Assembly: GCA_023428785.1 (NCBI GenBank)
Contig: JAEYWU010000139.1
Span: forward strand, 1 to 64,000
Direction of reading: 5' to 3'
From: Pseudomonadota bacterium
Lineage (GTDB): Bacteria > Pseudomonadota > Alphaproteobacteria > Caulobacterales > Caulobacteraceae
DNA length: 64,000 nt
Each line of letters opens with the position of its first letter. Position 1 is the stretch's first letter. The position numbers and the translations under genes were made by a program. A model generated the notes under the pieces. The model was not told where the DNA came from, did not search any database, and was given only the letters and a program-made list of their open reading frames with translations. Shown here one piece after another: positions 29,584 to 37,876 of the stretch.

Positions 29584-30653
29584 GTCTCGAACCCCGGCAC
29601 AGTCAGCGAGCGCGGCGAAAACACCGCACAGGCCTTGAACAGCACGCCCATCTGGTCCGGCGCCGTCAGCCGCTCCAGCTGCCGCCCGATCACCGCCCGG
29701 GCCTCAGCCCGCCCCGCCGACAGCCGCTCGGCCCGCGCGTCGATCCCCAGCGTCCTCAGGAAATCGCCCTGGCCCCGGCATCCGGTGACGTCAGCTCCGG
29801 TCTTCAGCGCCGCCTCCATGACCGAGGGGAAGTCCGCCCACATGGTCACATCCGCCTCGCCGGGCGAGGTGAGGGGATCGACCTTCTGGTGCCGGACCAG
29901 GGCCTGAAGCGTGTCGCCGGCCTCGGGCCGGTCCCGTCCATAGTCGATCAGCAGGGCGACCCCGCCGTGTGTCTTGACCAGCTCGCCGCAGACCGCGCCG
30001 AACGCCGCCTGCTGGCCCGCGATCTCGATGACCTGACCGGGCGCCATCTCGAAGGCCGGTTTGACGAACCGGTCGGTGATAGGCGCATGGCCGAAGATCA
30101 GTTCACCCGCCTCATCGACGCCGACGCGCCGCTCGGCCCATCCGTCCTCGGTCTTCACGAACTGGCGTGCCGGCAGACAGTCCAGCACCTCGTTGGCGAT
30201 CAGGATGACGGGCGAATCCGGCTCGAACGCTTCCAGCGCGCGCACCCAGCGTGGCTCGCGGTCGCCGTGGGCCAGGGCCTTCGCCTGTTCGGCTCTCAGC
30301 GGCGCCGACGGCTCGATCAGGACGAGATCGCACGCCTGCAGGAAGGCGGGATCGACCCGCGCGGCTCTCAGGGCATCCGACATCAAGGTCCCGTCGCCGG
30401 GGCCCACCTCGATCAGGTGAAACCGGTCCGGCGCGCCCAGCCGGCGCCAGGTCTCCACCGCCCACAGGCCGATCAGCTCGCCGAACATCTGGCTGACGAG
30501 GGGGGCGGTGATGAAGTCCCCGCCCGGCCCCAGCCGTGGCCGCGTCGCGTAATAGCCGTCCTGCGGATCGTGCAGGCAGCGCGTCACATAGTCGGCGACT
30601 GTGATCGGCCCGGACTCGCCGATGTCGCGGACCAGCCTGTCCTTGAGGCTCAT
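29580..30653 (-). CDS. SAM-dependent methyltransferase, MidA/NDUFAF7 family
   Basis: A 357-residue class I methyltransferase of the family whose mitochondrial member NDUFAF7 methylates an Arg of complex I subunit NDUFS2. Visible motifs include GDFITAPLVSQMFGELIGLW near residue 45, the SAM-binding LIEVGPGDGTLMSDALRAA near residue 80, and ILIANEVLDCLPARQFV. The C-terminal part carries LLIDYGRDRP. The bacterial substrate is not established. It lies between lgt (9 bp upstream) and pgeF (ATGA overlap). Confidence 0.88.
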   Translation of the reverse strand: MSLKDRLVRDIGESGPITVADYVTRCLHDPQDGYYATRPRLGPGGDFITAPLVSQMFGELIGLWAVETWRRLGAPDRFHLIEVGPGDGTLMSDALRAARVDPAFLQACDLVLIEPSAPLRAEQAKALAHGDREPRWVRALEAFEPDSPVILIANEVLDCLPARQFVKTEDGWAERRVGVDEAGELIFGHAPITDRFVKPAFEMAPGQVIEIAGQQAAFGAVCGELVKTHGGVALLIDYGRDRPEAGDTLQALVRHQKVDPLTSPGEADVTMWADFPSVMEAALKTGADVTGCRGQGDFLRTLGIDARAERLSAGRAEARAVIGRQLERLTAPDQMGVLFKACAVFSPRSLTVPGFET

Positions 30654-30662
30654 GCCCCCGCC

Positions 30663-31526
30663 CTAGACGCCCGCGTAGGGCGGATTCTTGCGGGCCCGCC
30701 AGATCAGCCACAGCCCGGCGATGATCATCGGGATCGACAGCAGCATGCCCATGGTCAGGGTTCCCTGCAGCGAGGCCGGCATGAAGCTGTCTGGCTCGCG
30801 CACCGTCTCCAGCAGGGCCCGCGACAGGCCGTAGCCGACCAGGAACAGGCCGGTCACATAGCCCGGCTTGGCCACGAGCTTCAGCTTCCACACCGCCAGC
30901 CACAGGATCAGGAACAGTCCGATGCCCTCCAGGCCCGCCTCATAGAGCTGGCTCGGGTGCCGAGCGAACTCGCCGGCCGGGCAAAAGCCGTTGTAGTCGG
31001 CGCGGATCGCGTCATTGCAGAAGATCATGCCGAACGGGCCGTCGGTCGGACGACCCCACAGCTCGCCGTTGATGAAGTTGGCGATGCGGCCGAAGAACAG
31101 GCCGAACGGCACCGCCGGAGCCACCAGGTCTCCCAGCCGAAGGATATTCATGCCCTGCGAGCGGGCATAGAAGAATACGGCCAGGATCACCCCGATCGCG
31201 CCGCCGTGGAAGGCCATGCCGCCTTCCCAGATCTTGAAGATATCCAGTGGGTTGGCCCAGATGGGCGGATCCATCAGCGAGCCGTAGAACAGCACATAGC
31301 CCAGCCGTCCGCCGACGATGACGCCGAGGGTGATCCACAGGATCAGGTCGTCGATCTGGGCCGGATTCGCCGGCGCCTTGCCCGGCGCCCACAGGTAGTC
31401 GCGCCGCGCGATCATCACCGCATAGCGCCAACCGATCAGAATGCCGGCGATATAGGCCAGGGCGTACCAGCGAATGGCGAAGATGCCGATCTGGAAGATG
31501 ATCGGGTCGAACTCGGGAAAGGTCAC
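30663..31526 (-). CDS. lgt: Prolipoprotein diacylglyceryl transferase Lgt
   Basis: A 287-residue polytopic inner-membrane enzyme that attaches diacylglycerol to the lipobox Cys of prolipoproteins. The Lgt signature GRIANFINGELWGRPTD lies near residue 145. Other conserved parts are FHGGAIGVILAVF and ARHPSQLYEAGLEGIGLF, and seven hydrophobic segments are present. Several lipobox proteins in this window (34447-35052, 44482-45234, 55199-56227) would be its substrates. Confidence 0.96.
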   Translation of the reverse strand: MTFPEFDPIIFQIGIFAIRWYALAYIAGILIGWRYAVMIARRDYLWAPGKAPANPAQIDDLILWITLGVIVGGRLGYVLFYGSLMDPPIWANPLDIFKIWEGGMAFHGGAIGVILAVFFYARSQGMNILRLGDLVAPAVPFGLFFGRIANFINGELWGRPTDGPFGMIFCNDAIRADYNGFCPAGEFARHPSQLYEAGLEGIGLFLILWLAVWKLKLVAKPGYVTGLFLVGYGLSRALLETVREPDSFMPASLQGTLTMGMLLSIPMIIAGLWLIWRARKNPPYAGV

Positions 31527-31586
31527 GCGCGACTCTCCGGCTGTGATGGCTTGGGCTTTAGCAAGGCCCGCGCGGCCTGTCGCCTG

Positions 31587-32057
31587 TCACCAGTCGAGAG
31601 ACGGCGCCTCATGCCCCAGAAGCTCGAGCAATCGCTGGCCCGATCCCCGGTTGAGGTCCTCGGGCAGGGCGTCGAGGGCGAAGAAGCGCGCCTCGGCGAT
31701 CTCATGGCGGGACGAGGCGGTCGCCGGTTCGAATCGGTCCACTTCGAACACCAACACATGGTCGCCCGGAAAGAATCGCTCGTTGGAATGGATCGACAGC
31801 AGGCGAGGGCGGCCAGTCGCCTTTAACCCGGCTTCTTCCTCCAGCTCGCGCGCGGCCGCAGCCTCGGCGGTCTCGCCCCGGTCCACGCCGCCGCCGGGCA
31901 GCCACCAGCCCTCCAGATAGGTGTGCCTGACCAGCATGATCGCGCCGGTCTCATCGCGGGCGATGATGCGCACGCCCAGCGTCTTTCCCCGCGTCAGCCG
32001 CGAGATCAGAAAGAACAGCGGCCGCGTGAACGGCTCGATGGCGATGCGCCAGGGCAT
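31587..32057 (-). CDS. Nudix hydrolase
   Basis: A 156-residue protein with a complete Nudix box (G-x5-E-x7-R-E-x2-E-E-x-G): GGVDRGETAEAAAARELEEE, followed by AGL, at about residues 58-80. The family hydrolyses nucleoside diphosphates linked to another moiety; the substrate cannot be read from sequence. The N-terminal stretch (EPFTRPLFFLISRLTRGK) is hydrophobic and could touch the membrane. It is divergently transcribed from the SDR-folB operon. Confidence 0.9.
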   Translation of the reverse strand: MPWRIAIEPFTRPLFFLISRLTRGKTLGVRIIARDETGAIMLVRHTYLEGWWLPGGGVDRGETAEAAAARELEEEAGLKATGRPRLLSIHSNERFFPGDHVLVFEVDRFEPATASSRHEIAEARFFALDALPEDLNRGSGQRLLELLGHEAPSLDW

Positions 32058-32082
32058 GCGGCCACCTTAGCCCTGCAACGGC

Positions 32083-32111
32083 TTGATCGTAAGGGCGAGG
32101 CAGCCTATCCG
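32083..32111 (+). promoter_or_regulatory. Promoter of the small peptide-SDR-folB operon
   Basis: TTGATC (32083-32088), a 17-bp spacer, then TATCCG (32106-32111) make a reasonable sigma-70 promoter in the gap between the divergent Nudix gene and the 26-residue reading frame at 32139. Confidence 0.5.
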
Positions 32112-32138
32112 GGGCTCATCTGACTTCGGAGCACCCTC

Positions 32139-32219
32139 ATGCTGGCGATCGGCATCATCTTCGGCTTCATCGCCGTCATCGCGATCTTCAACGTCATCGA
32201 GTTCGGCCGGCTCGACTGA
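32139..32219 (+). CDS. 26-residue single-TM peptide
   Basis: ATG at 32139 to TGA at 32217-32219 encodes 26 residues that are almost wholly hydrophobic (MLAIGIIFGFIAVIAIFNV, then IEFGRLD), enough for one transmembrane helix with a short charged tail. GGAG is found 10-13 nt upstream, and the stop overlaps the ATG of the next gene (TGATG). Promoter, ribosome-binding site and coupling together suggest a real small membrane protein or a translated leader. Function is unknown. Confidence 0.6.
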   Translation: MLAIGIIFGFIAVIAIFNVIEFGRLD

Positions 32220-32965
32220 TGACCCGCGGCGCGGCGCTCGTGACCGGCGCGGGCCGTCGGATCGGGCGGGCCATCGCGCTCAGGCTGGCCGAGGGCGGCT
32301 TCGACATCGCTGTCCACTATCGTTCCGGCCCCGATGAGGCCGACGAGGTCGCCCAGGCCGTTGAGGCCATGGGCCGCAAGTCCGTATGCCTTCAGGCCGA
32401 TCTGACCGACGAGGCGGCCGCGCGCGGCCTGGTGGCTCGCACCGCCGAGGCCCTTGGTTCGGTCCGGGTTCTGGTCAACTGCGCCTCGGTCTTCCAGGAC
32501 GACCGCGCCGGTTCGCTGGACCGCGAGACCTGGGACCGCCACCTCGACACCAACCTGCGCGCGCCGGTCGTTCTGGCCGAGGCCTTCGCCGAACAGGCGA
32601 CCGAGGGCGCCGTGGTCATCAACATCCTGGACCAGCGCGTCTGGAAGCCGACGCCGCAGTTCTTCTCCTACGCCCTGTCCAAGTCCGCCCTGTGGACCGC
32701 CACGCGCATGCTGGCCCAGGCATGGGCCCCGAGGATCCGGGTCAATGGCGTGGGGCCGGGGCCGACGATGGCCTCCATCCATCAGAACGCCGACACCTTC
32801 GCGCAAGAGGCTGAGGGCACCCTGATGGGCCGCCCCGTCGAGCCCTCCGAGATCGCCGACGCCGTCGCCTGGCTCGTTGACGCCCGGGCGGTGACCGGCC
32901 AGATGATCGCCGTCGATTCCGGTCAGCATCTCGGCTGGCGTACGCCCGACATCCAGGAGCCCTGA
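32219..32965 (+). CDS. SDR oxidoreductase, pteridine-reductase (FolM/PTR1)-like
   Basis: A 248-residue short-chain dehydrogenase. The cofactor motif is TGAGRRIGRAIALRLAE (residues 10-26), where the Arg pair in TGxxRRIG is typical of pteridine reductases rather than the usual TGxxxGIG. YALSKSALWTATRML supplies the YxxxK catalytic pair, and NCASVFQDD replaces the usual NNAG. It is directly followed by folB (3 bp apart), so reduction of a dihydropterin is likely. The exact substrate is inference. Confidence 0.85.
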   Translation: MTRGAALVTGAGRRIGRAIALRLAEGGFDIAVHYRSGPDEADEVAQAVEAMGRKSVCLQADLTDEAAARGLVARTAEALGSVRVLVNCASVFQDDRAGSLDRETWDRHLDTNLRAPVVLAEAFAEQATEGAVVINILDQRVWKPTPQFFSYALSKSALWTATRMLAQAWAPRIRVNGVGPGPTMASIHQNADTFAQEAEGTLMGRPVEPSEIADAVAWLVDARAVTGQMIAVDSGQHLGWRTPDIQEP

Positions 32966-32968
32966 GCC

Positions 32969-33334
32969 GTGTCGACCGAGCCTGTCCTCGACTGCCTGAC
33001 CGTTTTCGTGCGCGGCCTGGCCGTTCAGGCCGCCATCGGCGTCTATGACCATGAGCATGGCCGTAGCCAGCCGCTGATCGTCGACGCCGAACTGGACCTG
33101 ACCCCGCATCATGTCGATCGCCTGATGGACACCTACAACTACGAAGGCGTCGCCGAGGCCGTGGAGGCGATCGTGGCCGAGGGGCACATCGGCTTGGTCG
33201 AAACCTTCGCCGAACGTCTGGCCCGCGCTCTGATGACCGACGAACGGGTCCGGCGTGTGCGCGTTACCGTTTCCAAGCCAGAGGCCATCGCCGGCGCCCA
33301 GGCCGCCGGCTGTGTGGTGGCCCTGAGCCGATAA
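32969..33334 (+). CDS. folB: Dihydroneopterin aldolase FolB
   Basis: A 121-residue enzyme that splits dihydroneopterin to 6-hydroxymethyl-dihydropterin and glycolaldehyde in folate synthesis. Conserved parts are VRGLAVQAAIGVYDHEHGRSQ (start of the tunnel fold, given short of its end), DTYNYEGVAEAVEAIV, LVETFAERLARALM, and VTVSKPEAIAGA. The start is GTG 32969, preceded by GGAGCC. It is co-transcribed with the pteridine-reductase-like SDR. Confidence 0.93.
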   Translation: MSTEPVLDCLTVFVRGLAVQAAIGVYDHEHGRSQPLIVDAELDLTPHHVDRLMDTYNYEGVAEAVEAIVAEGHIGLVETFAERLARALMTDERVRRVRVTVSKPEAIAGAQAAGCVVALSR

Positions 33335-33387
33335 GCCAAGTTGCCGCCTGTCCGGCGTGACGTTAGGGATAGGCGATCCGAGGACCC

Positions 33388-34068
33388 ATGGCCGAGCCTG
33401 AAGACCCCGATAAACAGACCGCCCCGACGCCGGTGGATGACTTTGACGACGACATCGTCGGCTTCTCCCATTCGCGCGCCCTGGAGGGTTCACCCAGGCC
33501 CGCGTCGGACGCCGATCAGCTGATTGCGCCGGAGCCGCTGGCGGCGCCAGAGCCTGAAGACCAACTCGAGCCCGAGCCCGAGCCCGAGCCGGCGCCGTCG
33601 TTCTTCGACCCGGAACCTGAGCCTGTGACGCCGGCCGTTGCGGCCGCTGCCGTACCCGACGACTACGGTAGACCCGGCGCCACGCGCACCTTCGAGCGTG
33701 GCGGCACGCGGCCGCGTGACGAGGGCGTCACCGCCGAGGGTGACACCCGCATGGCCTTGACCCTCTATGTCTTCCTCATCGGGGCGGCTCTGACGGCCGG
33801 CCTGACCGTCGTGCTGGCCCTGGCCCTGTCCTGGCTGGCTCGCTTCATGGTCAAGGGCTGGACAGCGTCGCACCTGCTCTATCAGCTGCGCACCAGCTTT
33901 ATCGGAACCGTCGCCGGGGTGATCGGCGTTCTGACCTTGCCGCTGGGCCTGGGCGTCTTCGTCCTCAGCCTTACGGTGATCTGGGTCGTGGCGCGTGGCG
34001 CCGCGGGCCTGTACCGGCTCTCGCGTCGGCAGCCCGTTCGAGACCCCCGAACCTGGATGCTGGCATGA
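33388..34068 (+). CDS. Membrane protein with acidic Pro/Glu repeat and DUF4870-like C-terminus
   Basis: A 226-residue protein. Residues 1-120 are acidic and disordered, with an EP dipeptide repeat (EPEPEPEP) around residue 65. Residues about 122-150 and 168-205 carry hydrophobic helices (LYVFLIGAALTAGLTVVLAL; GTVAGVIGVLTLPLGLGVFV), and the tail has GLYRLSRRQPVRDPRTWML. The C-terminal layout resembles the DUF4870 proteins next door. Its stop overlaps the start of the next gene by four bases, so they probably act together in the membrane. Confidence 0.75.
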   Translation: MAEPEDPDKQTAPTPVDDFDDDIVGFSHSRALEGSPRPASDADQLIAPEPLAAPEPEDQLEPEPEPEPAPSFFDPEPEPVTPAVAAAAVPDDYGRPGATRTFERGGTRPRDEGVTAEGDTRMALTLYVFLIGAALTAGLTVVLALALSWLARFMVKGWTASHLLYQLRTSFIGTVAGVIGVLTLPLGLGVFVLSLTVIWVVARGAAGLYRLSRRQPVRDPRTWMLA

Positions 34069-34439
34069 GCGCTCATCACGACCCCGACGTCCTGGCCGAA
34101 GAAGGCCGCCCCGCCGCGGCGGTTGTCTGGCTGCTCTACATCCTCAGCATTCCCAGCGCGGGCGTCCTCGCCCTCGTCGGACTGATCGTGGCCTATGTGG
34201 CGCGCGGCGGAGCCCATGGCTGGGTCCGCAGCCACTTCGACCAGCAGATTCGTATCTTCTGGCAGTCCTTCTGGTGGCACGTCATCCCGTGGGTGTTGAT
34301 CGGCCTGCTGTGCCTGGTCCTGATCGGCCTGATCTTCCTGTGGGTTCCGGCGGTTATCAGCCTGGTCCTGCTGATCTGGTTCACGGTCAAGAGCGTGTTT
34401 GGACTGCTCAATCTGATCCAGTCCAAACCCGCGTCGTGA
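34065..34439 (+). CDS. DUF4870-like membrane protein
   Basis: A 124-residue protein with three transmembrane helices (about 18-47, 66-92 and 95-113) and the pattern GWVRSHFDQQIRIFWQSFWW between them, which I link to the DUF4870/YuzA-like family (inner-membrane, helical, function unknown). It is translationally coupled to the upstream acidic membrane protein (ATGA) and ends 7 bp from a convergent gene. Confidence 0.78.
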   Translation: MSAHHDPDVLAEEGRPAAAVVWLLYILSIPSAGVLALVGLIVAYVARGGAHGWVRSHFDQQIRIFWQSFWWHVIPWVLIGLLCLVLIGLIFLWVPAVISLVLLIWFTVKSVFGLLNLIQSKPAS

Positions 34440-34446
34440 GGCCGGT

Positions 34447-35052
34447 TCAGCCCGCGGGCTGGACCGCCATGGCGGCGCCGGCCTCGGCCTGCTCCAGCAC
34501 ATTGACCCGGCCCATGCCCGGGATTTCCATGTCGCCCGGCCGCCAGCCTTCGGGGCAGGGGCCTTCGTAGCGCGCCTCGGTGGTCATGCGCACCGTGCCG
34601 TTGGCCGCCTGGGCCCCTGTCGTCACGACCGTGGCGTCCATCCGGTAGGCGGTCTGGAAATCGCCGGTCAGGGTCCCCGTCGTCTCGGTCACGCCCTGAT
34701 CGCCCATGTCGCAGCGGCTGGTGAACTCCAGGCCCGTGGCCGTCCGGTTCAGCGTCTGATCGCAGTCCTCAATGTCGGCCTGGTTGGCTGCGCCGCCGTC
34801 CAGGGCGCTCATCCGCTCGTCCATGCAGATCCGCGACGACAGGGTGATCGGCATCCCCTCCGCGGTCATGGTGGTCGACCACAGGCCTTCGCGCACGCGC
34901 GCCTCGATGACGTCTCCGCCTGAGGCCGAGGCAGGGGTCGCGCCGTCTTCTGCGGTCATGGCGCCGGCGTCGGCGGTCTCGGTCGCGTCGCCGGCCGGCT
35001 GGCAGGCGGTCAGGGCCACGGCCGCGGCCGCGCACATCAGAACGTGTTTCAT
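34447..35052 (-). CDS. DUF3617-type lipoprotein
   Basis: About 201 residues from the ATG at 35052, which has GGAAGGAAA upstream; a longer frame upstream lacks a signal sequence and is rejected. The N-terminus is a lipoprotein signal with lipobox ALTAC (MKHVLMCAAAAVALTAC). The body fits the DUF3617 pattern: VREGLWSTTMTAEGMPI, ICMDERMS and TSRCDMGDQGVTETTG. Conserved Cys residues likely pair. Members are periplasmic, of unknown function. Confidence 0.82.
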   Translation of the reverse strand: MKHVLMCAAAAVALTACQPAGDATETADAGAMTAEDGATPASASGGDVIEARVREGLWSTTMTAEGMPITLSSRICMDERMSALDGGAANQADIEDCDQTLNRTATGLEFTSRCDMGDQGVTETTGTLTGDFQTAYRMDATVVTTGAQAANGTVRMTTEARYEGPCPEGWRPGDMEIPGMGRVNVLEQAEAGAAMAVQPAG

Positions 35053-35189
35053 GGATCGGTTTCCTTCCCGGCGGCCCGACGCCGCCCCAACGCAGATCAA
35101 AGCCATCAGGAACCGGCAGGTTCCTTCACAGACGATCACAGTTCATGGTTATCTGAACCCATGGCAAGCGCCTGGGGAGGGAAAAGACC

Positions 35190-36323
35190 ATGACCAGCCG
35201 ATGGATGTTCGCGGGGGCCGCCGCGGCCCTGATGATGGCGGCCTCAGGCCAGGCCGTCGCCCAGCAGCAGATCGCGCCCGAGGGCACGGTCTACGGCGAT
35301 CTCGAGAGCCGCGATCCGGTGTCCTCGACCGGCGGCCGCTTCGACCGCTGGCGTCTCTACGCCCAGCCGGGCGAGCTGATCGTGCTCAACATGTCGTCCA
35401 GCGACATCGATTCCTATCTGCAGATCGGCCGCTCGGCCCCCGGCGGTCAGTTTCACGAGCTGGCCCGCGACGACGACGGCGGCGGCTATCCCAGCGCCCT
35501 TCTGCAGTACCGCGCCGTCGAAGGCGGCGAGTACGAAGTCCGCGCCACCAGCTTCTCCAGCGACGACTACGGCCCCTATATGCTCACCCGCTCCAGCCAG
35601 TGGGTGAACGGCTCCGGCCAGGGCGAATACGGGCTCAGCTACCTGCCGATCGACCAGGGCGGCTACATCGACTGGGACGACCCCGTCGACGTCGATGGCC
35701 GCAGCTATGAGGCCTATCAGTTCATCATCCCCGAGCAGCACGTCGTGCGCATCCGCCAGGAATCGACCGAGGTCGACAGCTTCGTCATCCTGGGCGTGAT
35801 CAACAGCGCCGGCGACTGGGTCCCCCTGTTCCACGACGACGATTCCGGCGGTGAACTGAACTCGCAGTTCTACTTCCAGTCGGTCGCCGACGACGTCTTC
35901 GAGGTCCGCGCCTCGACCTATGGAACCGGCGCCTCGGGGGCTTACCGGCTGATCGTCGAGGACGTATCGGCCACGCCCGAGGGCGGGCTCAGCGCCGGCA
36001 TGATCGTCGACGGCTGGCTGACCGACACCGACAACGCCGGGGACGGCGCCTACTACGAGCTGCGCGATTTCTACGCCATGGCGGGCCAGACGGTGACCGT
36101 CACCCTGCGCTCGTCGGACTTCGACGCCTACCTCGATGTCGGCCAGTGGAGCGGCTCGGGCTTTGAGGCCCAGTGGTCCGACGACGATTCCGGCGGCGGC
36201 GACACCGGATTTGACGCCCAGGTGACCTTCCGCGCCCCCTATACGGGGCTCTATACGGCGCGTCTGACGTCCTATTCGCCGGGTGAGACCGGTCTGTTCA
36301 GTTTTGAGGTGCAAGGGTGGTGA
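35190..36323 (+). CDS. Secreted protein with three PPC-like repeats
   Basis: A 377-residue protein with a Sec signal peptide (residues 1-24, ending AVAQQQ). Three repeats of about 110 residues (starting near 30, 150 and 265) each resemble a bacterial pre-peptidase C-terminal domain: a region of the form GELIVLNMSSSDIDSYLQIG, then an acidic loop DDDGGG, DDDSGG or DDDSGGG, then EVRATSFSSDDYGPY or equivalents. The Asp-rich loops could bind calcium. There is no protease domain, so it is a stand-alone beta-sandwich array. It overlaps the next gene. Confidence 0.8.
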   Translation: MTSRWMFAGAAAALMMAASGQAVAQQQIAPEGTVYGDLESRDPVSSTGGRFDRWRLYAQPGELIVLNMSSSDIDSYLQIGRSAPGGQFHELARDDDGGGYPSALLQYRAVEGGEYEVRATSFSSDDYGPYMLTRSSQWVNGSGQGEYGLSYLPIDQGGYIDWDDPVDVDGRSYEAYQFIIPEQHVVRIRQESTEVDSFVILGVINSAGDWVPLFHDDDSGGELNSQFYFQSVADDVFEVRASTYGTGASGAYRLIVEDVSATPEGGLSAGMIVDGWLTDTDNAGDGAYYELRDFYAMAGQTVTVTLRSSDFDAYLDVGQWSGSGFEAQWSDDDSGGGDTGFDAQVTFRAPYTGLYTARLTSYSPGETGLFSFEVQGW

Positions 36324-36916
36324 AGCGTACGACGGCGGTCCCGTTTCTGGGAGCATTGGCCGCTGTGAATCTGGTGGCGATGTCGGCTTCGGCCGCGATG
36401 GCGGCGTCGGCGCCGGGCGGGCGGGGCGCCACGGCCCCCACGGCCCCTACGGGCGCGGACGCCGAGGTCCTCACGGGCATGAGCGTCGCCCAGGCCGAGG
36501 CCTTCATCACCGAGGCCGGCGCCACCATCACCGACCGGCTGGAGGGCGAGGAGGGCTTCAGCCTCAACTTCCAGTACGCCAACGGCTATTACGCCTATGT
36601 CGAGGGCTTCGACTGCGTCGGCCAGGGCCTGTCGGCGGTCTGTTCCGAGATCGAGATCGGCGCCGTCTACACCGCCGATGACGCCGACCACGCCCGCCGT
36701 ATGGAGGCCGAGCTGGACTTCGTCTGGATCGCCGACGTGGCCGTTCCCGAGGACAGCGAGCTGCTGGTCTGGCGCCGCGACTGCCTGCACTACGGCGTCA
36801 CCCGCGCCCAGGCGGCCCACTGGTTCGTCACGATGGAAGAGCAGCTGGTCCTGGTCGGCCGGGTCATGTGGCCCGACGACGGCACGGCCCGCGAGAGCGG
36901 CACGGTCGAGACCTGA
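36317..36916 (+). CDS. Secreted protein, possibly YbjN-like
   Basis: A 199-residue protein from GTG 36317 (a second GTG follows immediately), overlapping the stop of the PPC-repeat gene by 7 bases. It has a signal peptide (about 1-30, AVNLVAMSASAAMA). The mature part (about 50-160) has the alternating helix/strand pattern of the YbjN sensory-regulator family: SVAQAEAFITEAGATIT, YVEGFDCVGQGLSAVCSE, then ARRMEAELDF. Two close Cys residues may bond. The family assignment is tentative. It is translated with the PPC protein. Confidence 0.65.
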   Translation: MVKRTTAVPFLGALAAVNLVAMSASAAMAASAPGGRGATAPTAPTGADAEVLTGMSVAQAEAFITEAGATITDRLEGEEGFSLNFQYANGYYAYVEGFDCVGQGLSAVCSEIEIGAVYTADDADHARRMEAELDFVWIADVAVPEDSELLVWRRDCLHYGVTRAQAAHWFVTMEEQLVLVGRVMWPDDGTARESGTVET

Positions 36917-36923
36917 GGCCCTT

Positions 36924-37229
36924 CTAGACCCTCTGCGCGATCGCCTTCAGCGTCTCGGCCCGGGCGGGCAGGTCCTCGCCCAGCCGCGACGCCAGTTCGC
37001 GCGCCCCGACCGGATAGGCGTCGCCGCCCGCCGAAATGGCCTTCGCCGCCTCGCCGGCCTCGCGCAGCAGTCGCTCCAGCCGCTCGATCTCCTCGACCGC
37101 CAGCGCCCGCGCCTCGGCCTGCAGCCGTTTGACCCGCTCCGCCGTCGTCTCGGGCGCGCGCATCAGGTCATAGACCTCCGATTCCGGGGTCACCAGGCGC
37201 AGGTTGGTCTTGGCGTCAGGGCGGGTCAT
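36924..37229 (-). CDS. Small helical protein, unknown function
   Basis: A 101-residue protein with no signal peptide. Residues about 28-65 are a charged helix likely to form a coiled coil (ERVKRLQAEARALAVEEIER), and the rest is helical with a GGDAYPVGARELASRLGED segment. I do not recognise a named family. It ends 8 bp from the convergent YbjN-like gene. Regular codon use supports a real gene. Confidence 0.6.
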   Translation of the reverse strand: MTRPDAKTNLRLVTPESEVYDLMRAPETTAERVKRLQAEARALAVEEIERLERLLREAGEAAKAISAGGDAYPVGARELASRLGEDLPARAETLKAIAQRV

Positions 37230-37334
37230 GTCGATCTCCTCGACCCCTCCGAATGCGCGAATCGTCGCAGCCGTTCCGGGTACGGAACCTTTCCGGCCCT
37301 CAGCGCGCCCGGCTGTGGCCGCTCCGCCACATCG

Positions 37335-37841
37335 TCACGACCCCGCCCGCCGCGCCGGCAGGTCGGGCGCCCCCTTGGGCGTCGGCTCGGCCTCCAGTTC
37401 GGCGATCAGGGCCTCCATCTCGCCGATCTCGCGCACCTGGGCCGCGATGATCTTGTCCGCCAGCTCGCGCACGCGCGGGTCGCGGATATGAGCCCGCTCG
37501 CTGGTCATGATGGCGATGGAGTGGTGCGGGATCATGGCTTTCATGTAGCTGACGTCGTCCACCGTCTCCTGGCTGCGCACCATGAGCAGGCTCAGCGCGA
37601 ACACCGCCGCAGCCCCGCCCAGGATCCCCAGCTTGATCTTCAGCCCCCGGTACATCGGCCACATGAAGCCGAGCATGACCACGGCCATCACCGCCCCCAT
37701 CAGCAGCGCCATCCACATCCGCGTCTGGCTGAACCGCACATGCCCGATCGCATAGGTGTTCAGGTACATAAGCCCGAACATCACGACCGTCCCGGCCGCG
37801 ATCATCGCCGCGAAACGGCGGTAGCTCATCCCGTTTTCCAT
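37335..37841 (-). CDS. DUF305-domain membrane protein
   Basis: A 168-residue protein. Three hydrophobic helices occupy residues about 10-30, 42-62 and 70-87. The C-terminal soluble part carries the DUF305 signature KAMIPHHSIAIMTSERAHI (about 100-118) and VRELADKIIAAQVREIGEME. The His pair and downstream helix form a ferritin-like fold in the family, often next to metal-handling genes, but none is seen here. Function is unresolved. Confidence 0.85.
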   Translation of the reverse strand: MENGMSYRRFAAMIAAGTVVMFGLMYLNTYAIGHVRFSQTRMWMALLMGAVMAVVMLGFMWPMYRGLKIKLGILGGAAAVFALSLLMVRSQETVDDVSYMKAMIPHHSIAIMTSERAHIRDPRVRELADKIIAAQVREIGEMEALIAELEAEPTPKGAPDLPARRAGS

Positions 37842-37876
37842 GACAGGCTAACCGGACAGCCTCCCGGCGGTTCCGC

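Noticed and set aside
29889..31826. 645-residue plus-strand frame
   Set aside because: Antisense to the MidA-type methyltransferase, lgt and the Nudix gene, which all carry diagnostic motifs.
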